Assembly (NCBI GenBank): GCA_007127495.1
Contig: SKZG01000492.1
Location: 1-6,425 of the forward strand
From: Planctomycetales bacterium
Lineage (GTDB): Bacteria > Planctomycetota > Planctomycetia > Pirellulales > Thermoguttaceae
Reading direction: 5' to 3'
Length of the DNA: 6,425 nucleotides
Part shown: piece after piece, positions 1 to 6,163 of the stretch
Layout: each line of letters starts with the position of its first letter
Numbering within the stretch: position 1 is the first letter of the stretch
Program-made: the position numbers and the translations under genes
The notes under the pieces: generated by a model
What the model was told of the DNA's origin: nothing
The model's database searches: none
Seen by the model: the letters and a program-made list of their open reading frames with translations, nothing else

Positions 1-16
1 AGTCGCGAGAAGAGGG

Positions 17-22
17 TATGAT
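17..22 (+). promoter_or_regulatory. Possible -10 promoter element for pgsA
   Basis: The hexamer TATGAT differs at one position from the consensus -10 box TATAAT and lies just upstream of pgsA. A -35 element at normal spacing would fall before the first base of the window, so it cannot be checked. If the box is real, transcription would start near 28-30. The GTG at 36 would then have almost no leader, favouring the downstream start candidates at 66 or 102. A single hexamer is weak evidence. Confidence 0.2.
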
Positions 23-35
23 CTAATAGCCGTCT

Positions 36-689
36 GTGAAGCACCCCCCCGCTAGTGAAAACGCCATGTGTCCAAGCTCCCAACGACCGCTTGCCGTCAT
101 TGTGAACGTCCCAAATCAACTCACCGCGCTGCGCCTGGTGCTGGCGGTGGTGCTATTCGGGTTCATCGCGTGGGAGTACTATCTGACGAGCTTGGCACTG
201 TTCATCGTGGCCGCCGGCACCGACTGGCTGGATGGATATTGGGCGCGAAAGTATGGACAGGTGACTACGCTGGGCCGCATGCTCGATCCCTTTGCCGACA
301 AGGTCATCATCTGCGGCACGTTTACGTTCCTCGTCGCGGTGCCGGCCATGTCGCAAGTGCCGTGGGGACTCCGTGCGTGGATGGTCGTAGTCATCTTGGG
401 CAGGGAATTGCTCATCACGGCGCTGCGAAGCTTCATGGAGGAGCAAGGTTCCGACTTTTCCGCGAAGATGGTGGGCAAGTTGAAGATGGTGCTGCAATGC
501 GTGGCGGCCGGAATGTGCCTCTTCTTCCTGTCGTACCGCACGCCGTCCGACGCCCCGCTGATCCCGCCCGCCGCACCCGCATGGGTGCAGTTGGGCATGG
601 TCGCTTCGGTGTGGCCGGCCGTGTTGCTGACGGCCTACTCCGGCGTCACCTACCTGCTGGCCGCCATCCGCCTGTTGCGCGGAAGGTAA
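36..689 (+). CDS. pgsA: CDP-diacylglycerol--glycerol-3-phosphate 3-phosphatidyltransferase (phosphatidylglycerophosphate synthase)
   Basis: This inner-membrane enzyme transfers a phosphatidyl group from CDP-diacylglycerol to glycerol-3-phosphate, the committed step to phosphatidylglycerol and cardiolipin. The complete CDP-alcohol phosphatidyltransferase signature is visible: D63, D66-G67-x2-A70-R71-x8-G80-x3-D84-x3-D88; its four aspartates bind the metal ions. PgsA-type features follow: GRELLITALR at 122-131 and the AKMVGKLKMVLQ stretch at 143-154, alongside several hydrophobic segments. The reading frame first opens with GTG at 36 (217 aa), after an in-frame TAG at 27-29. No start has a clear Shine-Dalgarno. 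ATG at 66 (207 aa) is an alternative, and GTG at 102 (195 aa) would give an N-terminus starting MNVPNQLT, which is where family members usually begin, so the first 22 residues are doubtful. The gene ends 3 bp from the convergent cpaE. Family identity is firm; PgsA rather than another CDP-alcohol transferase is very likely. Confidence 0.93.
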   Translation: MKHPPASENAMCPSSQRPLAVIVNVPNQLTALRLVLAVVLFGFIAWEYYLTSLALFIVAAGTDWLDGYWARKYGQVTTLGRMLDPFADKVIICGTFTFLVAVPAMSQVPWGLRAWMVVVILGRELLITALRSFMEEQGSDFSAKMVGKLKMVLQCVAAGMCLFFLSYRTPSDAPLIPPAAPAWVQLGMVASVWPAVLLTAYSGVTYLLAAIRLLRGR

Positions 690-692
690 GAC

Positions 693-1910
693 TCACCCGG
701 CTCCCTTGACCGCGCCGAAATTGAACAGCCGGCTGAGCATCGACTTCCTGCCGGCCGTTTCGGTGGGGCGGGTGTCGTGATCGGAGCCGAGGGCGTCAGC
801 GAGAGCGAGGATCGACTGGGTGATGGCGGCCTTCGGCGCCTGCTGCACCAGGGGTACGCCGTTGTTCCGCATCTCGACCATCGTGCGGTAGTCGTTGGGA
901 AGCTGCCAGAAGATCTCCTTGCCGATGGTCTCCTCGGCTTTCTTCAGCGTGATCTGGCCTTGCTCCAGCCCCGCACGGTTGACCACGATCTTGACCTTCT
1001 TGGCCATGTTGTCCATCTCGCCCAGCGACATCATCAGCCGAACCACGTTGCGCAGGCAGGGCAGGTCAAGCTGGGTAACGAGCAGAATGTGATTGGCCAT
1101 TTCCAGGGCCATCATGTCGATCGCGCTGAAGCTCTTCGAAAGATCGAGCACCAGATGCGTAAATGTGGCTTTCAACAGCCCGATCACACGCTGCAAGTCC
1201 TCGGCCCCGATCAGGTGTACGTCTTCGATCTGCACGGGGCGCGGCAGCAGGTACAGGCCCGACGAATGTTTCGTGAGCGACCGCTTCAGCAGGCTGAAGT
1301 CGAGCCGCGTGACGTTCTGGGCAACGTCCACGGGCGTGTAGTCGGGAATGGTGTCGAGAAACACGTCGGCATCGCCCAGGCAAAGGTCCAGGTCGAGCAG
1401 GGCGACGGAGTTCTCCTCGGCGGCGGCCAGCGCACAGCCGAGGTTGACGGCAACACTGGTCGTGCCTACCCCGCCGGTGGATCCGGCAACGGCAATCACC
1501 TGGCTGCCGCGCGGCCGGGCGGCGCCATGCCCGGTGCGGCGCTCGCTGATGCGGCCCAGCGCGCCGAGCAGGTCTTCAATACGAACCGGCTGGGTCAGAA
1601 ACTCTTTCGCCCCGGCGCGAAGCGCCTGAAGGATCAGGTTGCCGTCGCTGGACGAACTGACCACCAGGATGGCGCAGGCGGGCGAGGCCTCGCCCACCTG
1701 GCGGACCAGGTCGAGTGCCTTCTCCGGGTTCGCGTCGATGCACACCAGCCCGATGTCGGGATTGGTTTGGGCGACCACGTCGGCGAAGAACTCGTAGCGC
1801 GAGCACTCGGCTTCGAGCCATATCATGTCCATGCCCAGCAGCATCGACTTCATCGATTCGCGCTGGGAGTCGTTCGGATCGACCAGGGCCAAACGTAAAA
1901 CGTTGCTCAT
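693..1910 (-). CDS. cpaE: CpaE/TadZ-type pilus assembly protein (receiver-like domain plus atypical ParA/MinD ATPase domain)
   Basis: Members of this family sit at the cytoplasmic face of the inner membrane and direct where a Tad/Flp pilus machine assembles. Residues 5-120 form a receiver-like domain with D11 (beta-1), D59 (beta-3, the phosphoacceptor position) and serines 85-88. Q107 in FLTQP replaces the near-invariant receiver lysine, so classical phosphosignalling is doubtful. Residues 136-375 form a ParA/MinD-like domain. Its P-loop STGGVGTT (144-151) lacks both the signature lysine before GG and the catalytic lysine before T. DLDL at 173-176 lies where Walker A' is expected. VLDLSKS (254-260) marks the Walker B region. 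The last 25 residues are basic and hydrophobic. Translation starts 3 nt after the cpaC stop, with no recognisable Shine-Dalgarno, suggesting translational coupling. This is the last gene of the operon. Family membership is secure; ATPase activity is an open question. Confidence 0.93.
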   Translation of the reverse strand: MSNVLRLALVDPNDSQRESMKSMLLGMDMIWLEAECSRYEFFADVVAQTNPDIGLVCIDANPEKALDLVRQVGEASPACAILVVSSSSDGNLILQALRAGAKEFLTQPVRIEDLLGALGRISERRTGHGAARPRGSQVIAVAGSTGGVGTTSVAVNLGCALAAAEENSVALLDLDLCLGDADVFLDTIPDYTPVDVAQNVTRLDFSLLKRSLTKHSSGLYLLPRPVQIEDVHLIGAEDLQRVIGLLKATFTHLVLDLSKSFSAIDMMALEMANHILLVTQLDLPCLRNVVRLMMSLGEMDNMAKKVKIVVNRAGLEQGQITLKKAEETIGKEIFWQLPNDYRTMVEMRNNGVPLVQQAPKAAITQSILALADALGSDHDTRPTETAGRKSMLSRLFNFGAVKGAG

Positions 1911-1913
1911 ATA

Positions 1914-3704
1914 CTACTTTAGAACATCATAACCGACCGGGCCGAGAAAAACCGGCGCTGCCGACGGGCCTTCGGCGCGTGCGGGTTGGGGGGCCGGTTG
2001 CGGATTCTGCCGCATGGGCGGACTGTGCGGGCGCACGGCGGTGTGGGAGGGCTGCGGCGAGAACATCGGCCGGCGCAGGTCCGCCCGGCCGGCGGTGCCG
2101 CCGGGGCCCACCCTGCCGTCCACGGGCGCACCGAGCGGGTCGGACGGCGGGGGGGGCGGCTCCTGGAGGTTGGGCTCGCGCATTTCGCCCTCGCGTACCG
2201 GCATGGCACCGGCGTCCCAATCGCCCAACATGCTTCGCCCGCCGCCAAGCGACGTGCAGCCGGCACACCCGGTCCCGCAGGCCGAGTTGCAATGCGGGAC
2301 TTCCAGGTGCCCCTTCAGGTAAAGGTCGCAGTCGTCGGGAATGGTTGTTCCCATGCCGGGACCGCAAAGCGGCACTTCATGGGCGTCCATGGCCCCAACC
2401 AACTCGGGGGTGACCAGGATCAACAATTCGATCTCGTTGTCGTGGTGGCGTACGCGACGGAACAGGGCCCCGATGTAGGGCACTTCGCTCGCCCAGGGAA
2501 GCCCCTTGTTTTCCGACTCAACCCGCGTTTGTACCAGGCCGGCGATGGCAAGCGTTTGCCCGGCGTTCAACTCGACGCCCGTGTCGACCTCGCGGGTGCG
2601 GAGGCCGGGAACGGTGGCCGAGTCGAGCGTCACGCTTCGCGTGTTGTCGATCTCACTGACCCGTGGACGCACCTCAAGCCGGATTCGGCCGTTGCCCAAA
2701 ACAAGCGGCACGAAGTCCACTTGGGTGCCGAACTTCTTGTACTCGATCGAGACCGTGCCGAGGCTTTGCGGCACGAGAATGGGAAACTCGCCGCCGACCT
2801 GGAAGAAGGCAGGGCGGCCGCTGACGGTGACCAGCGTCGGTTCCGCGAGAATCTTCATGAGTTGATCCTGGCGCATCGCTTCAAGCACGCCGAAGAACGA
2901 ACTGGTGCCATCGACCACGCCAAAGGTGAACGTTTCCTGGCCGCTCGTCGCAATCGCGCCGCCGAAGGTGCTGATCAGCCCGCTGATGCCCGACGCAACA
3001 TAGTTCTGACCCGTGAACTTCGCGAAGTCGAAGCCGAGCGCGCGCAGTTTCGTCCGCGAAACTTCCATCACCCGAACGTGCAGCAGAACCTGATGCACGC
3101 CGCTGACGGTCATGGCGGGGATGACCTTCGGGTAGTACTCCTCGGAAATGCGTGTAATCAAGTTGACGTGCTCCGGCTGATCGACGTACCCGGAAATCAT
3201 CACGCCACTGCCAACGGGCACAACCTTCAGTTTGGCATCGGGAAACTGGGCCTGGAGCAAGAGTTCCAGTTCACGGACGTCGCGATAGACAATCACGTCG
3301 ATGGTATAGATGTTCTCGTCTTCTCCCCAGAGGTTGATCTGAGTGACGCCGGGGTTCTTCGCCGAAACCTGGACGACGTTCGGCGCCAGGGGTGCCAGGT
3401 CCACGACGTCGGGATTGTTGACCTGGGCCTCGGGGATCTTCTGCTTCATCTCCAGCCGCCGGCTGGTGTTGACGGTCATTTCCAGCCGTTGGTGAAGGTG
3501 CGTAACCTGGTAGATGAGCGACGGGGGCCGCGAGAGATCGACCGTGCCGCGCGCGGCGCCATGTTGGCCGAACGCCGCCGTGCTGAGCAGGCCCGCCAGG
3601 AGCGACGCCAGAAGCGGCATCGTGGGGATCAAGTCCGTTGCCGGCGCGATCCATCGACGCCGTGTGCCGCACGGGCACCCTCGCAGGACATTAGGCTTCC
3701 ACAT
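1914..3704 (-). CDS. cpaC: CpaC/RcpA-type outer-membrane secretin of a Tad/Flp pilus system
   Basis: Secretins oligomerise into the gated outer-membrane ring through which the pilus leaves the cell. The N-terminus is basic, then hydrophobic (MPLLASLLAGLL, 29-40), with a likely signal-peptidase site near A44-Q47. Residues about 70-140 match the pilus-assembly N-domain (IPEAQVNNPDVVDL, NPGVTQINLWG), and 140-200 a BON-like segment (VMISGYVDQPEHVNLI). The secretin core spans about 205-436, with LLHVRVMEVSR, LAEPTLVTVSGRPAFFQVGG (287-306), the GTQVDFVPLVLGNGRIRLEVRP stretch (326-347), GVELNAGQTLAIAGL (376-390), LPWASEVPYIGALFR and the terminal ELLILVTPELV. A tail of about 160 residues (437-596) follows, with six cysteines and then Pro-rich sequence; this is beyond what the core fold needs. 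ATG at 3704 has AAGGA at 3713-3717, 8 nt upstream. An internal ATG (M29) has no such site. The gene lies 24 nt after cpaB. Confidence 0.95.
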   Translation of the reverse strand: MWKPNVLRGCPCGTRRRWIAPATDLIPTMPLLASLLAGLLSTAAFGQHGAARGTVDLSRPPSLIYQVTHLHQRLEMTVNTSRRLEMKQKIPEAQVNNPDVVDLAPLAPNVVQVSAKNPGVTQINLWGEDENIYTIDVIVYRDVRELELLLQAQFPDAKLKVVPVGSGVMISGYVDQPEHVNLITRISEEYYPKVIPAMTVSGVHQVLLHVRVMEVSRTKLRALGFDFAKFTGQNYVASGISGLISTFGGAIATSGQETFTFGVVDGTSSFFGVLEAMRQDQLMKILAEPTLVTVSGRPAFFQVGGEFPILVPQSLGTVSIEYKKFGTQVDFVPLVLGNGRIRLEVRPRVSEIDNTRSVTLDSATVPGLRTREVDTGVELNAGQTLAIAGLVQTRVESENKGLPWASEVPYIGALFRRVRHHDNEIELLILVTPELVGAMDAHEVPLCGPGMGTTIPDDCDLYLKGHLEVPHCNSACGTGCAGCTSLGGGRSMLGDWDAGAMPVREGEMREPNLQEPPPPPSDPLGAPVDGRVGPGGTAGRADLRRPMFSPQPSHTAVRPHSPPMRQNPQPAPQPARAEGPSAAPVFLGPVGYDVLK

Positions 3705-3712
3705 CCTTGCTT

Positions 3713-3717
3713 TCCTT
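3713..3717 (-). promoter_or_regulatory. Ribosome binding site of cpaC
   Basis: AAGGA on the minus strand lies 8 nt before the ATG at 3704. It decides the start in favour of the long signal-peptide form over the internal methionine at codon 29, which is preceded by ATCCCCACG and no purine-rich site. Confidence 0.6.
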
Positions 3718-3728
3718 TTACCTTCCGT

Positions 3729-4892
3729 TTACGGGTCTTGACTTGGCTCTTCCTCGAAATCGGGCATGTCGTCATCGTCCGGCTCTGGCTGGGGTGGACC
3801 CATTGCCGGGCCGGCCGGAGCGTCGCCTGATATCTCTGACGCGCCCGGGAAGGGCGGGTACTGTCCGGCCGGCGGCGGAATCGGCGCCGACCTGCCTCCG
3901 GACCAGGTGCGGCCACGGTCGCCCGGTCCTGATGGACCGTGTAGTTCCACGTCTTCGATCGTTCCGGCGCGCACGATGCGCATGTTCCAGGTCGTGTTTT
4001 CGGGCGTGGGCGGAACGGCTTGCGGCCCTCGGGCAGCAGGCTGGGTTTCGGCCGTCGTTCGCACGGTTTTGTTCAGGAAGTCGAGGAAGCCGTGCATTTC
4101 GCCGCCTTGGGCCGGAGATTCCCGATCCGTAGGCGTTTCCCGATCCCGACCGCCGCTGACACCTCCGAGGATGTCCTGTGCGGTCGCGCTGGTCAAATTC
4201 GTTTGCTCATCGTCTTCGGGGCTGCGGAGCACGAGCCGGATTTGGCCCATCTCGCCGGCCAGCATGACCTTTTGGGCTTGATCCGGAGTGACCAATAGCG
4301 AAACGGTTTGCGCATTGGTAATCGAACGTTTGTCGCTCCCCTCGGTGTCGAGGTCGAACTGGTCGTTGACCGCAAAAACCCGAATATCTTGCAGGACGGT
4401 TCGTGTCGAGGTATACGGTATGCCTCGCGACGGGGCCTGCGTCAGGTACACCACCACGTCAACGCGGTCGCCGGGCAGGATCAGCCCCCCGCCGCCGGAA
4501 ACCCGGTCTACCTTCACCGAGACGACGCGCAGTCCCTTGGGGATGAGCGGGCTGATGCCGCCGCTGGTTTCGCCCGGTTTGAGCAGCTTGCGTTCGATGA
4601 TCGGTTCGCCGGCGAACAGCCGGGTGCGCGCTCGGCGCCCCTCAACGTCTTCGATCTTGGTGAACGAACCTTGGGGTATCTTGCTCTTCGGCCACGGTTC
4701 GAGCTTGAGCACCCCCGCAGTGAGGGCTTCGCCCATGCCAATATCGTCGAGTGCGACGAAGATGCTTTCGGTTTCGATCGTGGAGGCGGGCGCCTCGGTG
4801 TGGCGTTTCGAGATGACCTGGGTAACGCCGATGGACGCAACCAGCCCGCAACCGAGCGATAGTACCAGCAAAGCTAGTGATTTTCCTGCCAT
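3729..4892 (-). CDS. cpaB: CpaB/RcpC-type Flp pilus assembly protein (SAF domain)
   Basis: CpaB/RcpC is a periplasmic protein anchored in the inner membrane that works with the secretin in Tad pilus assembly. Residues 5-27 are an uncleaved signal anchor. A SAF domain covers about 43-104 (IFVALDDIGMGEALTAGVL, then RLFAGEPIIERKLL). The RcpC-like domain follows at about 112-225, with ISPLIPKGLRVVSVKVD, LILPGDRVDVVVYL and TNAQTVSLLVTPDQAQKVMLA in order. After 226 comes a low-complexity, probably disordered region. It is interrupted by a short segment that looks conserved (WNMRIVRAGTIEDVEL, 302-317). The end is Pro/Gly-rich with an acidic stretch (DDDD at 372-375, EEE at 380-382). At 387 residues it is longer than many CpaB proteins because of this tail. 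ATG at 4892 has an AGGGGGG purine run 5 nt upstream. It is the third gene of the operon, between tadE (76 nt gap) and cpaC (24 nt gap). Confidence 0.93.
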   Translation of the reverse strand: MAGKSLALLVLSLGCGLVASIGVTQVISKRHTEAPASTIETESIFVALDDIGMGEALTAGVLKLEPWPKSKIPQGSFTKIEDVEGRRARTRLFAGEPIIERKLLKPGETSGGISPLIPKGLRVVSVKVDRVSGGGGLILPGDRVDVVVYLTQAPSRGIPYTSTRTVLQDIRVFAVNDQFDLDTEGSDKRSITNAQTVSLLVTPDQAQKVMLAGEMGQIRLVLRSPEDDEQTNLTSATAQDILGGVSGGRDRETPTDRESPAQGGEMHGFLDFLNKTVRTTAETQPAARGPQAVPPTPENTTWNMRIVRAGTIEDVELHGPSGPGDRGRTWSGGRSAPIPPPAGQYPPFPGASEISGDAPAGPAMGPPQPEPDDDDMPDFEEEPSQDP

Positions 4893-4897
4893 CGATT

Positions 4898-4904
4898 CCC
4901 CCCT
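4898..4904 (-). promoter_or_regulatory. Ribosome binding site of cpaB
   Basis: A purine run AGGGGGG on the minus strand ends 5 nt before the ATG at 4892. It is a variant Shine-Dalgarno at short but acceptable spacing. The rest of the 76-nt tadE-cpaB gap (4893-4968) shows no convincing terminator or promoter. Confidence 0.45.
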
Positions 4905-4968
4905 GACGCGCTTGGCCTCGCCGCGACACCGAACGCCTCCCGCACAACCGACCCATCTTCCGCAACCG

Positions 4969-5382
4969 TCACTGGACGGTCTCGCGGCGCATGGTCGTGC
5001 TGGACGAGAGCTGCATGTCTCTGCCTACAAACATTGGCGTTGGAAGCCAGGTAACTTGACTGAAAGGTATGCCGACCGTAACGGTTACAGGCTCACCCCA
5101 TCCGGCGGATTCGGGTGGGTCCGGGTTGACCGTCACACTCGCGCCCTGAATGCCTGCTTCCTGCAAATATTCTGTAACCCTCGTGTTGACGCCGTCGTGG
5201 CCGCTGGTGGTCGCCCCGTCGAGTATGGCCATCCGCGCCCCCTCCCGCGAGGCATTGGTGACGATCTGCTGCACCATAATCATGCGGCCGAACTCGATCA
5301 TCCCAAAAATCAGCAGGAAGAACACGGGCGCAATGAGGGCGAACTCAACGGCAGCGGCCCCTTTTCGATTCTTTCGGCACAT
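4969..5382 (-). CDS. tadE: TadE-like pseudopilin
   Basis: TadE-type proteins are minor pseudopilins of the Tad pilus, processed by the dedicated prepilin peptidase and held in the inner membrane by an N-terminal helix. The 137-residue product begins with a short basic leader (MCRKNRKG) followed by AAAVEF. This is the TadE/Flp-type cleavage motif, with Gly at -1, Glu at +5 and Phe at +6. A hydrophobic helix runs to about residue 34 (FALIAPVFFLLIFGMIEFGR), then MVQQIVTNASREGAR, typical of the family. The remainder is a small periplasmic domain without cysteines. The frame stays open upstream to an ATG at 5451, but that start would overlap the peptidase gene by 44 nt and add 23 residues before the leader. 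The ATG at 5382 has a strong GGAGGAG 9 nt upstream and a family-typical leader, so I prefer it. It starts 25 nt after the peptidase stop. Confidence 0.92.
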   Translation of the reverse strand: MCRKNRKGAAAVEFALIAPVFFLLIFGMIEFGRMIMVQQIVTNASREGARMAILDGATTSGHDGVNTRVTEYLQEAGIQGASVTVNPDPPESAGWGEPVTVTVGIPFSQVTWLPTPMFVGRDMQLSSSTTMRRETVQ

Positions 5383-5391
5383 TCGACAAAG

Positions 5392-5398
5392 CTCCTCC
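5392..5398 (-). promoter_or_regulatory. Strong ribosome binding site deciding the tadE start
   Basis: GGAGGAG on the minus strand lies 9 nt before the ATG at 5382, inside the 25-nt gap between the peptidase stop and tadE. It is the best Shine-Dalgarno in the window and supports the internal start over the upstream ATG at 5451. Strong translation would fit a structural pilus subunit. Confidence 0.75.
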
Positions 5399-5407
5399 AG
5401 TTTGAAT

Positions 5408-5974
5408 TCAAACCAGCATCCCGGCCCATGCAAAATAGGTGATGGTCCCAATCGCTATGGGAATGCCGTAGGGCAACAGCATCATGGAACTCTTACGCTG
5501 TGTGGCAATCTCGGAAAGCTCCTCGGCGTTGCGGAGAACCATAATTTCGGTCAGGATCGCGAGGAACTGCGCCTTGTGGTGCCCGAACTTCCGGGCGTAG
5601 AGCACCATGGCCACGGCCAGCACTCCGCCCACCACGGCCGAGACGCAAAACGCGTAAAAGGTGACCGTTCCCCACACCCAGGCCCCGACACCGGCCAGCA
5701 GCTTGACGTCGCCGGCGCCCATACCGCCAATGGCGTAAGCCGGCAGCAGCAACAGCAGCCCGACGCCGGTGCCGGCCATGCTCCAGCCCAGCCCGACCCA
5801 ACCGAACCACACTGCGCTATAGGCCCATCCGGCCACCGCAAAGGGGAAGGTAATCCAATTAGGGACCTTCAGTTTCCATCCGTCGATGACGGCCGCCACA
5901 ACCAGCACCATGGTGACAAGCCAAATGTGCCAATTCTCAATGAATCCGGTGGCGAAAGCTGTGATAGACGCCAT
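5408..5974 (-). CDS. cpaA: A24-family prepilin peptidase (CpaA/TadV type)
   Basis: This integral inner-membrane aspartic peptidase removes the short leader of Flp-type prepilins and TadE-type pseudopilins. The two catalytic aspartates of family A24 are visible: D31 in AAVIDGWKLKVPNWIT (28-42, a variant of the usual D-x-x-x-x-x-IPN motif), and D89 in GMGAGDVKLLAG (84-95, the GxGxGD motif). The 188 residues contain about five or six hydrophobic segments. There is no N-terminal Cys-rich methyltransferase domain as in PilD, which fits the short CpaA/TadV type. A hydrophilic loop (about 127-166) separates the catalytic core from a final hydrophobic stretch beginning LLPYGIPIAIG. ATG at 5974 has GGAG (5983-5986) 8 nt upstream. 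It is the first gene of the operon, and its expected nearest substrate is the adjoining tadE product. Confidence 0.93.
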   Translation of the reverse strand: MASITAFATGFIENWHIWLVTMVLVVAAVIDGWKLKVPNWITFPFAVAGWAYSAVWFGWVGLGWSMAGTGVGLLLLLPAYAIGGMGAGDVKLLAGVGAWVWGTVTFYAFCVSAVVGGVLAVAMVLYARKFGHHKAQFLAILTEIMVLRNAEELSEIATQRKSSMMLLPYGIPIAIGTITYFAWAGMLV

Positions 5975-5982
5975 GTTTCATA

Positions 5983-5986
5983 CTCC
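5983..5986 (-). promoter_or_regulatory. Ribosome binding site of the prepilin peptidase gene
   Basis: GGAG on the minus strand, 8 nt before the ATG at 5974, at good spacing. It supports this start as the first codon of the pilus operon. Confidence 0.55.
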
Positions 5987-6020
5987 AAATCGTTGCGCTG
6001 AAAAACGAACTCCTAAGCAA

Positions 6021-6026
6021 TATATA
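6021..6026 (-). promoter_or_regulatory. Possible -10 region of the pilus operon promoter
   Basis: TATATA on the minus strand sits in the only AT-rich patch of the 189-nt upstream region, preceded by a T6 run (6033-6038). It would give a leader of about 40 nt before the peptidase ATG. No recognisable -35 hexamer lies at 16-18 bp spacing (ACGGAA is the sequence there), so this is a position-based suggestion only. Confidence 0.25.
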
Positions 6027-6081
6027 GCTCAGAAAAAAGGCGATTCCGTTTCTAGATGCAGTCATCCTTTGTTTTCGGGAC

Positions 6082-6099
6082 GGCACAGCGGCGTGTGCC
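6082..6099. other. Perfect 6-bp inverted repeat, candidate hairpin
   Basis: GGCACA (6082-6087) and TGTGCC (6094-6099) are perfectly complementary around a 6-nt GCGGCG loop. A second, looser inverted repeat, CGCGGC/GCCGCG, occurs at 6110-6115 and 6136-6141 with a 20-nt loop. Both lie between the end of the repeat-protein gene and the pilus operon. Neither is followed by a T-run on either strand, so a classical intrinsic terminator is not supported. A protein-binding site or a weak transcription barrier is possible. Confidence 0.3.
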
Positions 6100-6163
6100 T
6101 ACTACATTACGCGGCCTGCACCTAAGAACGGAAGAGCCGCGAAAGGGAGGGATGCTCCGAGGC

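Noticed and set aside
777..1898. 373-codon plus-strand open frame antisense to cpaE
   Set aside because: It shadows the well-supported CpaE frame. Its translation is rich in His, Arg and Gln without family motifs, typical of a complement reading.
1986..3830. 614-codon open frame on the plus strand, antisense to the whole secretin gene
   Set aside because: Long antisense frames are common in GC-rich genes. The translation has no recognisable domain, while the minus strand encodes an unmistakable secretin.
4288..5442. 384-codon plus-strand open frame spanning cpaB, the gap and tadE
   Set aside because: It crosses two real minus-strand genes and the ribosome binding sites between them and shows no protein motif.
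5383..5451. N-terminal extension of tadE to the ATG at 5451
   Set aside because: It would overlap the peptidase gene by 44 nt and place 23 extra residues before a normal prepilin leader. The strong GGAGGAG before 5382 supports the shorter form.
6033..6038. T6 run on the minus strand as the end of an intrinsic terminator
   Set aside because: No GC-rich stem directly precedes it on the minus strand. The nearest dyad (6082-6099) is more than 40 nt away.
6082..6099. Sigma-54 type -24/-12 promoter at the GGCAC motif
   Set aside because: The GG and GC dinucleotides are not 10 bp apart on either strand; 10 bp after GG the sequence is TG.
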